Positions 1 to 61,792 of a stretch of DNA of 64,000 nucleotides are shown here, one piece after another (position 1 is the stretch's first letter; each line of letters begins with the position of its first letter). Both the position numbers and the translations under genes were made by a program. This DNA comes from Stramonita haemastoma (Eukaryota; Mollusca; Gastropoda; Neogastropoda; Muricidae): NCBI GenBank assembly GCA_030674155.1, contig CM060318.1, forward strand, positions 70,074,065 to 70,138,064, given 5' to 3'. The notes under the pieces were generated by a model. It worked only from the letters and a program-made list of their open reading frames with translations, was not told where the DNA came from and made no database searches.

Positions 1-400
1 GCGCACCCTAGAATCAACACTGAGTATATAATCCTTTAGATATGAGGCACATTTACGTAATTAAGTTTACTCTTGCACATCTAACAAGAATCAAACCATG
101 AACTAATATAAAAGGTAACAAATTGGAGTTTCTTCAAATGTCATTACTTCTGTTGAATGAATATTTCAAAAACACGTAGCAGTCCATATTTCTCAGCAAG
201 TTCCTTTTTTTTTTTTTTTTTAAATCTGCCAATTTTTACAAAAATGAACCATATAAAGCACAGAATGCCTAGTATCTCTTATCATGTCCCTTAAAGCTTG
301 CTAATAAATTAGCACTACACTGAAGCTACTGTCTGTCAAAGACCAAAAAATGTTTGTGAAGTGCCAATTCATTCACACCTCTAAGGGTACCGCCGCTTAC

Positions 401-9664
<9,264 letters not shown>

Positions 9665-9760
9665 TTTAGCAAGGAAGCATGTCGTGCCGGCCAAAGGACT
9701 GCGCGTGCGCATATGATTCTTTATCCGGTTCACGTTGGCCTATTTGGCCACACTCCTTCT
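9665..9760 (-). promoter_or_regulatory. EIF3B: EIF3B core promoter and 5' UTR region
   Basis: Just upstream of the start codon is a locally GC-rich stretch containing TGCGCGTGCGCA at 9700-9711. This is one mismatch from the palindromic NRF1 consensus YGCGCAYGCGCR, a common element of animal housekeeping promoters. No TATA box is evident. The transcription start is not determinable. A pyrimidine-rich CCTTTGG or CTTCCTTG start would fit a 5'TOP mRNA, but this is speculative. Confidence 0.5.
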
Positions 9761-10279
9761 TTAGCCTATAGTTTGTTACGTTTCCTTTTGTTTTCATATA
9801 GCCTAGCTCTCTTGCAATTCATACATACCACACGTAGGCCTACCAGGGCTTCCACAGATATAAAAACCACTTTTGAGACACTAGCCTCTGACTCAGAACT
9901 CGTGTGATTTTGCACGAATTTTGCAAGTTTTAGTTGATTGGTTTTTCTTTTTTTAATTTTCAGCAAGTACCATATCCTTTGTTGTCTACAAGCTTCTTAA
10001 CAATACTGTGCATGCCTGGGGTCAACACGATATGAATATTATAAACAATCCTCATCTAATAATCATTTTCAACTTAATCGTGACTACCTGGTATTGCTCT
10101 GTGTCCTCGATCCCCAAAACAAGTACACAGTACATGTTTTCATACTTTAGATAATCTGTGAAAATCAGCAGAAATTCTTCCGACTATTATTCTAAAGGTG
10201 CCTGTATTTTTGCAACTTTTCCTTCTATTTTCCTATAATTACTCTTGCATTCTTACTGCACGTACTAAAGCATCCACAG

Positions 10280-10316
<37 letters not shown>

Positions 10317-10369
10317 GTGTGTGTGTGTGTGTGTGTGGGTTTATTTTTTTTTTTTATTTTTTAAAATTC

Positions 10370-10708
10370 TTTTACATTTTATTCTTTTATATCGAGGATA
10401 ACAGAATAGGCAATCATGTGCTTTTTTTCATTTGGTCCCCGTGTGTATGCAGTTTTGTAAATATTGTCATCTGCTCCCACCACACGATGGCCATCTCACG
10501 AAAAGTGGAACAGGATTTAACGTGTGCGCAAGATGTTCTGCGTGCGTTCGCACACGGGGCCTCGGTTTAAAGTCTCATCCGAAGGACTTTTGGGCAGAGT
10601 GGAGTCAGCACTGATGTTAACTCCAGGAACGAAAATTTCCTCGACCGGACTCGAACCCGGGTCTTCAAATTGCCAGCGCAATGTTCTGACCACTAGGCTA
10701 TCCGCCCT
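10370..10708 (-). repeat. tRNA-headed SINE, full-length copy with type 1 tail
   Basis: On the minus strand the element starts GGCGGATAGCCTAGTGGTCA (A-box-like) and continues to CCGGGTTCGAGTCC (B box). It then has a body with TTCGGATGAGACTTTAAACC, GTTAAATCCTGTTCC and GGCCATCGTGTGG, and a tail TTATCCTCGATATAAAAGAA. The box A/B arrangement shows a tRNA-derived RNA polymerase III promoter. Body copies recur at 37250, 55870, 60238, 61593 and 61900. It is a retroposon, not a tRNA gene, because acceptor-stem pairing is missing. Confidence 0.8.
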
Positions 10709-10739
10709 CCTGTGTGTGTGGTGTGTGTGTTATATTAAA

Positions 10740-11335
10740 ATTTATGTATTATATTGTTAAAAAGACGAAAGAAATGTTAATTGATTTTCGTATAAAAAAA
10801 AACCCTGAGCCTATACCAAATTTTTCATTGATGGTGTAATGGTTGAGCGTGTGCACGAATATAAATATTTTTGTACCGCTATTGACGATAAACTGAATTT
10901 CATTGCTAATACAGATCTTGTGAATAGAAAATGCCATCTCACATCTTTTTCCTGCAAAGACTCCGTAGTCTTCAGGTAAACGTGAAAGTTTTACAGAATT
11001 TTTATCGATGTTCTATCGAGTCTGTTCTTTCCTTCTGCTTGATGTGTTGGTACCGAAGTCTCACTGTCAAAAACAGGAACGTACTGAACAGGATTGTAAC
11101 CAGGTGTGGCAAAATTGTGGGCTGTGAGCAAATGAAACTGAAGGATTTGTATGAATGCCGTGTGAGAGACAGAGCCAGACAGATTGTAACTGATGGTACT
11201 CATGTGCTAGCAAAATACTTCAAACTTCTCCCATCTAAAAAGCGCTACAGAGTGTCCAAGTCTTAAACTCTGCGATATAATAATAGTTTTATTCCAACCT
11301 CAATCATGCTGCTTAATAAATAAGTGCATGACAAT
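10740..11335 (+). mobile_element. 5'-truncated LINE fragment (reverse transcriptase C-terminal region)
   Basis: The plus strand encodes KTKEMLIDFR (the typical motif after the RT catalytic region), then, after frame changes, LQRLRSLQVNVKVLQNFYRC, LSFCLMCWYRSLT and KDLYECRVRDRARQIV, ending in LLPSKKRYRVSKS and a stop at 11266. This order is that of the RT C-terminus of Rex1/L2-like non-LTR retrotransposons. Several frameshifts and stops at 10800-10930 show it is dead. The 5' end abuts the preceding SINE and a GT run. Confidence 0.8.
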
Positions 11336-11379
11336 AAGTCTGAAGTCTCTTTGGGTCAGCCAAAGTAAGACAGCCAGCC

Positions 11380-11420
<41 letters not shown>

Positions 11421-11432
11421 GAGAGAGAGGAG
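11380..11432. repeat. (GA)n microsatellite
   Basis: GAGA repeats with GGA interruptions lie between the LINE fragment and the minisatellite array, and are probably part of the same unstable block. Confidence 0.9.
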
Positions 11433-11644
11433 ATTCCGTGCTCAGGCAAAAAAGGGATGGGAAATTTTGAAGCATAGGAAAGGCTACCTTTTATCATTCG
11501 AAAACTGTGTTCAATATTTTAATGGACAAAGTAGTGTCGTCGTCGTCGAAACGCTCATACAGCAACTATTGTTATCTGTCATAAGAGCGAAAATGCGCTG
11601 CACTGCCATTAATTCAGGCCCAGAACATCCAACTTCGGTCTGGA

Positions 11645-12192
11645 GAATAGGTCTAACATCCTTGAACACCTCCAGAGCGATGGCTAAACTGAAGAAAGAG
11701 AATAGGTCTGACATCTTGAACACCCCTAGAGCATGGCTAAACTGAAGAAAGAGAATAGGTCTGACATCCTGAACACTTAGAGCATGGCTCAACTGAAGAA
11801 AGAGAATAGGTCTGACATCCTGAACACTAGAGCATGGCTCAACTGAAGAAAGAGAATAGGTCTGACATCCCTGAACCCCTCTAGAGCATGGCTCAACTGA
11901 AGAAAGAGAATAGGTCTGACATCCTGAACACCTCTAGAGCATGGCTCAACTGAAGAAAGAGAATAGTCTGAATCCCTGAACATAGAGCATGGCTCAACTG
12001 AAGAAAGAGAATAGGTCTGACATTCCGAACACCTAGACGATGGCTCAAAAAAGAGAGAATAGCCGTGTGCCCTTCCTTGAACTACTAAGCGAAGGCTGCA
12101 ATGAAGAGAGTAGGTCTGCTCCTGAAACTAGCTGCTCACAAAAAAGATGGTCTCATTTGAACACCTCTAGAGCATGGCTCAACTGAAGAAAC
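11645..12192. repeat. Minisatellite, about 50-58-base unit, roughly ten copies
   Basis: The unit contains AGAATAGGTCTGACATCCTG, then AACACCTCTAGAGCATGGCT and CAACTGAAGAAAG. Copies start near 11645, 11698, 11750, 11801, 11850, 11907, 11961 and 12008, with degenerate ones to about 12192. Unit length changes by small indels around the AACACC(CCT)CTAGAGC part. The minus-strand frame reads DVRPILFLQ repeats, which is not a gene. Confidence 0.9.
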
Positions 12193-12329
12193 AGTTCAAA
12201 ATGAAGGGCCAGGGATCTACATTCAGCATCCTGCTGGCAAAAAAGAGAGGATTAGCCCCGCTGGTGGCCTCTCCTCTACGAACTACAAAGCGAAGGCTGG
12301 TGCAATAAGAGCAGCAGCCTGTGTCGTGG

Positions 12330-12535
12330 TCAGCTCATAAATTATGCTGCCCACAGAGTCGTCTCTTGACCAACGCCCTGTCCATGTAGCAGGCTCTTCC
12401 GTGGTCCTGTACACCGTGGGGACACCACTGAAGATTTTGCAACCAGCTTCCTCCACTCCCCGCAGCCTTATGCTTTCCGTAGCAAATCGTTCCACTCAAG
12501 GCCAGTCCACTCTCTGATGTCTTTCCATCGTTTTG
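12330..12535 (-). mobile_element. LINE fragment: reverse transcriptase C-terminal tail
   Basis: The minus strand from about 12533 encodes RWKDIREWTGLEWNDLLRKA, a stop, then GCGEWRKLVAKSSVVSPRC. This is the characteristic last segment (EWTGL...WRKLV..SSVV) of RTE/Nimb-like LINE polyproteins, broken by a stop. Sequence downstream in the element (to about 12240) is probably its 3' UTR. Part of it (GAACTACAAAGCGAAGGCTG) recurs in degenerate form near 12080. Confidence 0.65.
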
Positions 12536-12938
12536 TGCTGCGTACGTGTGTGTGTGCATTGTATTGTACACCACTGTTTGATGTAGGCTGTTCTTCCCCC
12601 CCCCCCCCCCCCCAAAAAAAAAGTACATCAAAGAGCAGAGCCAAACCATATTTTGTTCGTTGTTTTAAACATTTTCCAGCTGAATATGTGGGGTTTTTTC
12701 TGTGAGAGTGGCTTTTTTTGTTTGTGAGAGTGGCTTTTTTGTTTTGAATTTTGACAGGGACGACTCTCTCGTTGCTAAGGATTCTTTTACATGTGCTAAA
12801 CATGTGTTGCACAGAACCTCAGTTTATCATCGCATTTGAAAGACTAACGACCAGAACACCATTGAAGGTCTTGCCGATGGGGGAAACAGTTTGGTTCAAA
12901 CCCTCAGCGTTTTGCTTTCTAGACACGTACTTTACCTA

Positions 12939-13077
12939 TTAACTCCACTAACTTTACCACTGTTTATTTCATAGTGGTAAAGTTGATTCAAATATACAAA
13001 AAGGAAACATTCAGCAACATACCAAATAAAGTCTGTTGACTTCACACCGGTTGAAAAGATTCCTTAGTGGAGTTTAA
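12939..13077. repeat. Small palindromic element or hairpin pair
   Basis: AACTTTACCACT (12950-12961) and AGTGGTAAAGTT (12973-12984) form perfect 12-base arms around an 11-base loop. The outer TTAACTCCACTAA (12939-12951) is matched by TTAGTGGAGTTTAA (13064-13077) in inverted orientation, with one indel. It may be a miniature inverted-repeat element of about 140 bases. No target duplication is secure. Confidence 0.45.
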
Positions 13078-13513
13078 TAGTTGGTGCAAGTGACCGCAAA
13101 ACTCTGGAGTTTTTTTTTCTTCTCCAGATGATTTTACAAGATCATTTAAAGATTGGGTGGGCGTTGTTTTTGTTGTGCGTTCCCCAAAATCTCTACTTCA
13201 CTCATCCCACCTAGGAATCACTGTGAGATAGAAATTGCACACTGGAGGAGAAGTTTAAGTGTGACTAGTTCTCAAGTACCTTGCCATACAGGCTTGTCAT
13301 GACTCAAACAACTTAAGAGAGATTGGGTGGATCTTTCTGCTTGTGAGGTTTTTTTTTTTTGGTTGAAAGTTCTGCATCAGGTTCAATTTTGTTGTTGGTG
13401 GTGTTTTTTCTTTTTTGTTCGCGTATTTTTTGTTGTTGTTGCTATTATTGTTTGTTTTTGGGTTTCATATTCACAATCTTTCCGACATACTGATATAATT
13501 TTACATGAACAGA

Positions 13514-13705
13514 CATGGGACTCATGATGGATCTTGGTGATAAAATAAAGACCAAACTGCACTTAAGCCGACTCAAGATACAGAAGGTTACAAAAGCAAA
13601 TGGAAGATTTTTCGTGAGATTCATGAAAGATCTTGGTGAAAAAAAAACCGCAATGATCTGCACCTAAGCTGACTCAGGAAAAGGAAGGTTAAAAAAGCAA
13701 ATGGT
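13514..13705. repeat. Tandem duplication, about 105-base unit, two copies
   Basis: Both copies contain ATGGATCTTGGTGA-type or AAGATCTTGGTGA-type sequence, then GCACTTAAGC or GCACCTAAGC, GACTCA, and AGGTTACAAAAGCAAATGG or AGGTTAAAAAAGCAAATGG. They are diverged by small indels. Confidence 0.75.
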
Positions 13706-13871
13706 CTTTTTCCTGAATACTTTCCTATACTGAATAAGATAACAGCGCTTAAATGATATCTCACAAATGAAAAATCTTTGTAACTGCCCAGAAAAAAACT
13801 TTTCGCAGGGATAACCAGCCCTGTAAGCTAAGTGCTGAGGCCTAAATCAAAATGTTTTGCTTTAATATATC

Positions 13872-14085
13872 ATGAAGAGATTGTCTTTAACCATGTACAA
13901 GCACTTTGGCCTGCAGTGAGACTATTTTCATCAGCCTTGATGAAGACTACTTTGAACCTGTAGTTGAGATTATCTTTAGCCATGACAAGCACTCAGACCT
14001 GCAGTTGAGATTATCTTTATCCATGACAAACACTTTGACCTGTAGTTGAGATTATCTTCAGCCATGACAAGCACTCAACCATTAG
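13872..14085. repeat. Minisatellite, about 48-50-base unit, four to five copies
   Basis: The unit reads TTGAGATTATCTTTAGCCAT, then GACAAGCACT and TTGACCTGCAG. It repeats with point changes, and the second copy has a partly different core (TTTTCATCAGCCTTGATGAA). Confidence 0.85.
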
Positions 14086-14530
14086 AACCCTGCAAATCTC
14101 CTTATAAAGGGAAAAAAACCCTCTCCTTTAGTTGGAAAATGCTGCCTACTTGCACAGGCACTTAAGTATTCATGCAAACTTCTCTTGTGTGTACTTAAAT
14201 CTCAGTGATTCCCAGGTGGGATGAGCAAGTCAAAAGTGCATATTCTGGGTGAACCCCCCCCACCCCCCCCCCATGGCTCAGGTTGTTAAGCTGGGAAATG
14301 CAAAGCAAGAACAAATAAAATGGGCCACTTTCATTCACTGGAAATTGTGAATGCCCTGGTCAACATTACATGTGATTTGCTGGTTTCATGGATAAAATAA
14401 ACTTAATGATTACGAATAAAAAAACCCAATCCACATAAACATCCTACATGTTGGAGGTTTGCATATCTTTAGAATAAAATGGATATTTCTGTAGGCTGAT
14501 TTCAATTCATGATCACAAAAGCTGCTAAGA

Positions 14531-14900
14531 AAACAGGTGGCAGTATGGTTTAGACATTCATATGCCTAACAAATAAACCATGGGGTTGTGGGTTTGATTC
14601 CCAGCCTTGCTTTTTTTTCCCAGTTGAACAGGGCAACTGAACTGAATGTCAAGTTTTTGGAGGAAACTCTTAATTAACCTTTTTCCTACTGGTTACCCAC
14701 TATTGGGCAACCAACCATCTCCTAGCCCTTCCCTCAGTAGCACCGCCACCCACATGTGGACAACAGGATACAAATAAGCACAGTGCACGCGTACACGGAA
14801 AGAGGGGTTCTCTCCCTTAATGTAGGGATGGTGTTAACCAGTTTGACCAGTGTGCTTGTGGACTTCAGCACGTAAAAAGGTCTTATGACTGTGGAAGAAA
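14531..14900 (+). repeat. tRNA-headed SINE, diverged
   Basis: GGTGGCAGTATGGTTTAGAC (A-box-like) to GTGGGTTTGATTCCCAGC (B box) forms a tRNA-derived head. GAACTGAATGTCAAG follows, as it does in the copy at 61793. The body beyond about 14660 is different (CTCAGTAGCACCGCCACCC, ATGTAGGGATGGTGTTAACC), so the element is a related subfamily or a chimera. Confidence 0.65.
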
Positions 14901-14939
14901 AGAAAGAGGAGAGAGGATAAGTTGTAGTCCCAACTGTGT

Positions 14940-15045
14940 CCCTAAAGTCAGAATGTAGCTACCTTGATGGTAAGGGAAAAATGGTTGCATACACAAACAT
15001 CTCGCCATTGATAAACTTTATAGCTCTACCAAAGGAATGGAAAAA
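14940..15045 (+). repeat. SINE 3'-module fragment (type 2 tail)
   Basis: CCCTAAAGTCAGAATGTAGC, TACCTTGATGGTAAGG, GGTTGCATACACAAACATCT and TTTATAGCTCTACCAAAGG follow the module order. It lies directly after the SINE at 14531-14900 and may be part of the same insertion. Confidence 0.6.
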
Positions 15046-16173
15046 ACAAGATTTGTGTGGAACCAAGAAACCACATGTAATGATGACTGGGCATTTCGAG
15101 AGATAACATGTTGACAGAATACAATGGTGCATCCTAATCACTACATCTGATTGAGTGACAAGACAAGATTAAGAGGTGGAAAGAAACCAGATGCAAGCAG
15201 GTATCTGAACATACAAAAAAACTGAAAATGTTTTCAATAAGTTTTAATCATAATTCATCATCTGCTCACATAAATATATACATGATATCAGTTCCACAAT
15301 CATACAGAAATTCGCATCATTTATGCCAATACATCAATTCTGAACAAGGGATGAGTCTAAACAAGACACACCAGAACTGGAAAAAAACTATTATTTACAA
15401 CATTTTTATCTGAAACTTTTTTTCCCAACAAACCATCCACACCTACAGGATTCTTACAAACTTGTTCAAATGTTCTCCTTTCATAAATGTTCTCCTGCTA
15501 CTCATTATATTCTTCTCATGATCCTCTCCCAAACACATTTGCACACACATACACACATTCAAATTCTCATAGTTCAAACAAACGACAAAACCCCCAAAAC
15601 ATTCACCTTTCTTTAGTCATCCTCTTTTGTGAGACATAGGTGATTCATACACAAAAACCAGGTACAAATGTCTCCAAACATACTTTATGTAAGGGAAGGC
15701 AAATACACACACACACACACATTATAGGCAAATCAAGCCTACATGTGTTTTATGAAAATTTTCTTCTTTGATTTGTTACACTCCAAATAACTAACAAAAT
15801 TGCATCTGAAAAAGCACAACTACTGTCAGTATTTATAAAAAGTGTCTTGAAAAATGAAAAAAAGGAACAAGAGTAATTTTGGTTTTGCTTTTCAATTTTC
15901 CTGCAGTGATGCAAACAAATTACAATGATAGTATCTCAAATTATAAGGATTTATTTCCGTTTTTATAACGAACCCTTTCCTTACATAAAGAAAAAAAATC
16001 ACTGTCCACTTAAACTTCATATGATATGGAACTGACAATAGAACACATTTCAATTTATTCCTGGAAAATGAAATGCACTGGCATTAGACTAGTGAACAAA
16101 TCAATTTCACACTCAGCAGTTCTTGAAACCAGATCTCTTCAGTATCTTCATAAATTCAACAAAATGTGATTAA
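15046..16173. other. Intergenic, AT-rich; nothing gene-like apart from possible polyadenylation signals
   Basis: No conserved coding frame is seen. On the minus strand, AATAAA hexamers (TTTATT on plus at 15950-15955 and 16054-16059) are the first plausible RBBP6 polyadenylation signals, which would give a 3' UTR of about 1.2-1.3 kb. No cleavage site can be proven from sequence. Confidence 0.3.
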
Positions 16174-16500
16174 CCCCCCCCCCCCCCCCCCCCCCCAAAA
16201 AAAAACAAAAAAAAAACCAACCCAACCAACCCACCCCCAAACAAGCTCCTGGTAAAAAATTAACAAAGCCAACCCATCCAAGCAAGTTCACGCTGAACTG
16301 GTATTAAGACTTCTTTGGCAGAAAAGTTTGTCAAGTTCAATGTTCATTCTAAAAATTTTTTTAAAATGGGGGACAGAAGGCCTCCTGAAATGGAAAAAAA
16401 AGGAGACATTGACTTGTTTGATTTTTTTTGTGGGGAAGATAAAACCAGGCTGCTCATGCAAAAATGTCACTATTGGTGAACCTTGAAGTTCTAGCCGTGG
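16174..16500 (+). repeat. 23-base C run followed by A-rich tract, then SINE 3'-module fragment
   Basis: C23 (16174-16196) runs into A-rich sequence. At 16440-16500, CTCATGCAAAAATGTCACTA and TTGGTGAACCTTGAAGTTCT match the type 2 SINE tail. Similar C-run/A-run junctions occur at 12596, 17117, 33043 and 53740. Confidence 0.6.
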
Positions 16501-16974
16501 ACTCTTCCCCCAAAACCTACCACACAATTACAGTGTGCTGCTCCACATTTGGAATGGTGCGACAGAAATCCACTGATATCATGCGTGCTTAAGAAAGGCA
16601 AATTTCTGTATGATGTACACAAAATTCCAAACAGCAAGCAATTTTTTCAGAAACATATGCACATGCAACAACATTGTCTGTGGTTATGGTGTCTCAAAGA
16701 CCCATCCAGAGGGGAAATAGAGTCTACACAAAGTTGGAGCCAAAGAAAAAGTCTTCAAACCTAGCAGCAACAAAATCTGAACTTGTCACATTTGGATTAG
16801 TGTGACCCATGGATCAAGCACTGCAATTCACTACATGCAGACTGATTTACTGATCTTATATGTTCTGCATGAGTATGCGCACAACCAGAGTATGCACAAG
16901 TAGGTCTGTATGGAAGCTGATCTGTGAGATGTAAAAAAAAAAACCGAAACAAAAACCAATCTCATCTTGAATCC

Positions 16975-17062
16975 ATTAGGCCCCACTGATTTTCAAACCA
17001 GTGATTGTTGAACTAGTTAAATCCGAAGCCATTGCTTTAACCGCTTGGCTACTGGGCCTGAA
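16975..17062 (-). repeat. tRNA-like SINE head remnant
   Basis: The minus strand begins AGGCCCAGTAGCCAAGCGGT, then TAAAGCAATGGCTTCGGATT, resembling the A box and D arm of a leucine/serine-type tRNA. The B box is degenerate (GGTTTGAAAATC), so this is a pseudo-tRNA in a retroposon and not a tRNA gene. Confidence 0.45.
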
Positions 17063-17290
17063 ATTGTGGGTCAAATAAACATATCTACAGGGTTGAACAA
17101 GAAATTTGAGCAACTACCCCCCCCCCCCCCCCCCCCCTAAAAAAAACCCACAAAAAGGTTGGAGAAAAATCAACCCTTGTCCATCCAAGTGAGGATCTAT
17201 TGCACAAACCACCAAAGAAGGCAGCTGGTGTACTAGCAACAACATTCTCTAATTCATACACACAAAACCAACAGTTACACACAGGCATAT

Positions 17291-59358
<42,068 letters not shown>

Positions 59359-59421
59359 GACCGTTGGCTGGGGAAAAAAAAAAAAAAATCATTATGTCAC
59401 TTTTAAAATACCTCAACATAC

Positions 59422-59525
59422 CTTAAAGTCAGAATATGGCTACCTTTGGCCTAATGGTCAGGAAACTGGTTAGGGGATTGGATGTAAAAAAGCACATGTG
59501 TGCTTATTCCATTATTCTCGAAATA
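59422..59525 (+). repeat. SINE fragments: type 2 module followed by type 1 tail
   Basis: CTTAAAGTCAGAATATGGCT and ACCTTTGGCCTAATGGTCAG are the start of the type 2 module. GGGGATTGGATGTAAAAAAGC then leads to ATTCCATTATTCTCGAAATA, the type 1 tail. The order is mosaic, from recombination or successive insertion. Confidence 0.6.
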
Positions 59526-59785
59526 AAAGAATGACAAAAAAACACAACAAACAAAACGGTTACATAAGCAAAGTAAATCATTGGTGAACCTTTGGATCAT
59601 TTTAATTTAAACCTTTAGATCATTTAAACCTTTAAAACATTGGTGAACCTTCTGCTTTAGCAGAAGAACATGAGCTATGACGCTTTAATTTTAAATTGCG
59701 AAGTTCATTTTTGGTTTTAAGTGCTACTTTTAACAATACAAGTATTACAACTACCAAAGAAATACAATTATTTATTTAATACCAC

Positions 59786-60745
59786 CAGGGTTCGCACCAG
59801 GATTTTTTTAAAACCGGTACTGGGAGTTGCCATTTCAGAGATATCATGACCAACTCCCCCAAAATCGGTCCCCAGAAAATAAAATCCGGTACCTACTGTG
59901 AACAAAACGAAACTATTCAGTGAGGGGGTGGGGGAGGGGGGGTTTGCTTCGGCAGCAAAACTAAATCTAAATTGAACGCGAATCTCTCGGACTTTGACTG
60001 CCGTGCTGCTGTCACTCGTTTCTTGTGCACGAAGCCGCGCAGGAAATAGGATTTTTTTTTCTAGCGCCTGTGTCACTGTCTGTGTCAGTCTGTTGTTTTG
60101 CATGGCATCATTCGTGTGACATTCTTTTTTCTTGTTTCTATGCTTAGGGCTCATCTAGATCTTTCGTTCACTATAGATTTAGTTTTCGACTTTTCTCTCT
60201 GAAAGCAACGCGCAAATTCATAGTCAAAGACCCTCCGCTTTTCGCTTTTCGTAAGAGCAGGCCATCGTGTGCCCGTGGGAACAGATGACATTTACAAAAC
60301 TGCGTACACACGGGGACTGAATGTAAAAAGCACAGGAGTGCTTATTCCATTATCCTCGATATAAAAGATTAAAAGAATAAAGAATAAATAAATCTAGGCC
60401 CCATTTACTCATTGTGAATGGAAGTCACTGTCATGCCGAGAAGAGCGCGAAGCTCTATTCTTTAACAGTAAAGCTTGCTGTTCTGCGTGCTAGGCTAATT
60501 AAATGAGGCTGGCGCCAAAGATGTTTGTCGGAAGGGGTAGGAAGGGGTAGGTGCGTAAGCACAGTACAGGTGCATGACAGACTGTCAGAAAACGATCACT
60601 TCAGACTTTTTTTTTTTTGAGACGGAAATCTAATCGGTCACAGGCAAACAGAATCAGTACGCGGTACCAGCTGCTTCGAAAATTTCCGGTATTCCCTGTT
60701 TACAATCGGTAAAATACCGACAATTACCGGTTATCGCGAACCCTG
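59786..60745. mobile_element. hAT-like non-autonomous element, 960 bases, with nested SINE
   Basis: CAGGGTTCGC (59786-59795) and GCGAACCCTG (60736-60745) are perfect 10-base inverted ends. TACCAC occurs directly on both flanks (59780-59785 and 60746-60751), a 6-base target duplication. CAGGG...CCCTG ends are typical of hAT elements, although most hATs make 8-base duplications. CCGGTA-rich subterminal motifs occur at both ends. A SINE body and type 1 tail (about 60238-60395) is inserted inside. No transposase is recognisable. Confidence 0.75.
60238..60395 (+). repeat. 5'-truncated SINE with type 1 tail, nested in the hAT-like element
   Basis: CGTAAGAGCAGGCCATCGTG, ACATTTACAAAACTGCGTAC and ACACGGGGACTGAATGTAAA lead into TTATCCTCGATATAAAAGAT and an AATAAA-rich end. 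It matches the full copy at 10370-10708 and lacks the head. Confidence 0.8.
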
Positions 60746-61302
60746 TACCACTGTTTGTTACATTCAACAATACAACCACCAAAGAATTATGATTATCACT
60801 AATTACAACCATTTTAATTTATAGCTAGCTAGTTTTTCAATTTTCTTTTTATTACTACTAAACTACATTACTAGTCTGAAGAACGACCCATAAACTTTTA
60901 TATGTGAATGTTTTTTGTTTCCTAGTTTGTTTCAGCATTTTGTATTTAAAATTTAATCTTTGAAGACATTAATATCTAGTAATTCAATTAAACAGACCAA
61001 TGCAACACCCAACATTTAGACTTAAAAAAAATAAAAAAATTAAAGATCAGCTTGTCAAATTTAATAAAATGTTTATAATTTTTTCATTGTTTAATTTGTT
61101 TAAATGCATGTGAAGCTGCACTTTTGTACACATGTATGTATAGACACATGTAATATGTATGGTATATGTATGTATATACACAAATATAATAATGTGTACT
61201 TATAGTTATACGGGCACACCATGTCTAGTAATGTTATGTTGTATCACACAATATTTAAAGGCCTGTCAAACTGAAGACGTTATAATAGTAATAGCAGTAG
61301 GC

Positions 61303-61740
61303 ACCCCTTAGTCTTGGAGGACAATGGAGTTGTGCTCTACTCTTTAGAGCGCAAAGCCTGGGTAAGTAAGTACGGAGGGCAAATTTTTACCCATGCAGCA
61401 GATCCCTCCTTGCTACGGTACTGGAATGATCCATTGGAAAGGCAATGACCAATACAAATAGTTCCAGTACCGTCGCAGGAGCCACCAGAATGTTGCTATA
61501 TCCCGAACCGCCCTGGGGTCTCCAACTCCCAGATTTTTCCTCAGGGATGGTGTCTAAACACGACACCTGTGTGCATGCTGATTATTATTATTTAAAAAAA
61601 AAAAATTTTGTCATCCGCTCCTACCAGCACACGATGGCCTGCTCTTCCGAAAGGCAGAATGGGGTTTTAACGTGTGCGCCAAGATGTTCTGCGTGAGTTT
61701 GCACACGGGGCCTTGGTTTACAATTACAGTCTCACCTGAA
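61303..61740 (-). repeat. SINE with type 3 tail, left arm of a head-to-head pair
   Basis: On the minus strand the body (GTAATTGTAAACCAAGGCCC, CATCGTGTGCTGGTAGGAGC) passes through GTGTTTAGACACCATCCCTG to a different 3' module (TTGGGAGTTGGAGACCCC-like, CTTTCCAATGGATCATTCC, TTACTTACCCAGGCTTTGCG). The head is missing at the 61740 side. It matches 61905-62370 in opposite orientation. Confidence 0.85.
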
Positions 61741-61792
61741 TGATGTTGTAATATTTATTAGATTATTATGATGCCTTTACTATAGAATTGGA

